This document shows positions 5,963-5,978 of a DNA stretch of 5,978 nucleotides, in pieces. The notes beneath the pieces are model-generated. The model made no database searches. It was not told the DNA's origin and saw nothing but the letters and a program-made list of their open reading frames with translations. Every line of letters begins with the position of its first letter. Position 1 is the stretch's first letter. The stretch comes from Hyphomicrobiales bacterium (GTDB taxonomy: Bacteria > Pseudomonadota > Alphaproteobacteria > Rhizobiales > Rhizobiaceae): positions 1 to 5,978 of the forward strand of contig JAALLB010000114.1 in assembly GCA_011087745.1 (NCBI GenBank), in the 5' to 3' direction. Both the position numbers and the translations under genes were made by a program.

Positions 5963-5978
5963 TGTGATATGATACGAA

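Noticed and set aside
1..5978. CRISPR arrays, insertion sequences, tRNA or rRNA genes
   Set aside because: No regularly spaced repeats, transposase-like protein, long terminal inverted repeats, or tRNA/rRNA signatures were seen on either strand.

Overview
The window looks like ordinary chromosomal DNA from an alphaproteobacterium, most likely of the order Hyphomicrobiales (Rhizobiales). The basis is protein resemblance judged from memory: the N-terminus of the SuhB protein is very close to rhizobial SuhB, and the efp-suhB pair and the MotA/TolQ-like plus OmpA-like pair are arrangements familiar from that order. Base composition is moderate, roughly mid-40s percent GC by eye, so a lower-GC, perhaps marine, member is plausible. 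The genus cannot be told from this sequence.

All seven genes lie on the minus strand, so transcription runs from high to low coordinates. From the 5' side they are: a ThiE-like (thiamine phosphate synthase family) protein at 5814-5149; a secreted Sel1-repeat protein at 5152-4163, which overlaps it by an ATGA; elongation factor P at 4023-3457; SuhB-type inositol monophosphatase at 3424-2627, 32 bases after efp; a four-helix MotA/TolQ/ExbB-like proton-channel protein at 2501-1518; its MotB/OmpA-like partner at 1515-484, 2 bases later; and the N-terminal part of an FAD-binding dehydrogenase at 483-1, with no gap at all (TAGATG). Spacing suggests three transcription units: thiE-like/sel1, efp/suhB, and motA-like/ompA-like/FAD dehydrogenase. 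The gaps between units are 139 and 125 bases. An extended -10 promoter is visible ahead of the first unit. No convincing rho-independent terminator was seen anywhere.

Functionally, efp and suhB serve translation and phosphate-ester or RNA-related housekeeping. The MotA-like/OmpA-like pair should form an inner-membrane, ion-driven complex that reaches the peptidoglycan. It has no flagellar, Tol-Pal or Zorya partners here. The ThiE-like protein has lost several expected active-site features and may no longer make thiamine phosphate.

No mobile element, CRISPR array, tRNA or rRNA was seen, and no clearly new multi-gene system. The points most worth a second look are: (1) the FAD dehydrogenase reading frame, which leaves its family consensus at about residue 143 and resumes in another frame, as if by an internal deletion; (2) the non-flagellar motor pair coupled to that flavoprotein; (3) the degenerate ThiE; and (4) a GTG start for the MotA-like gene in place of the upstream TTG.
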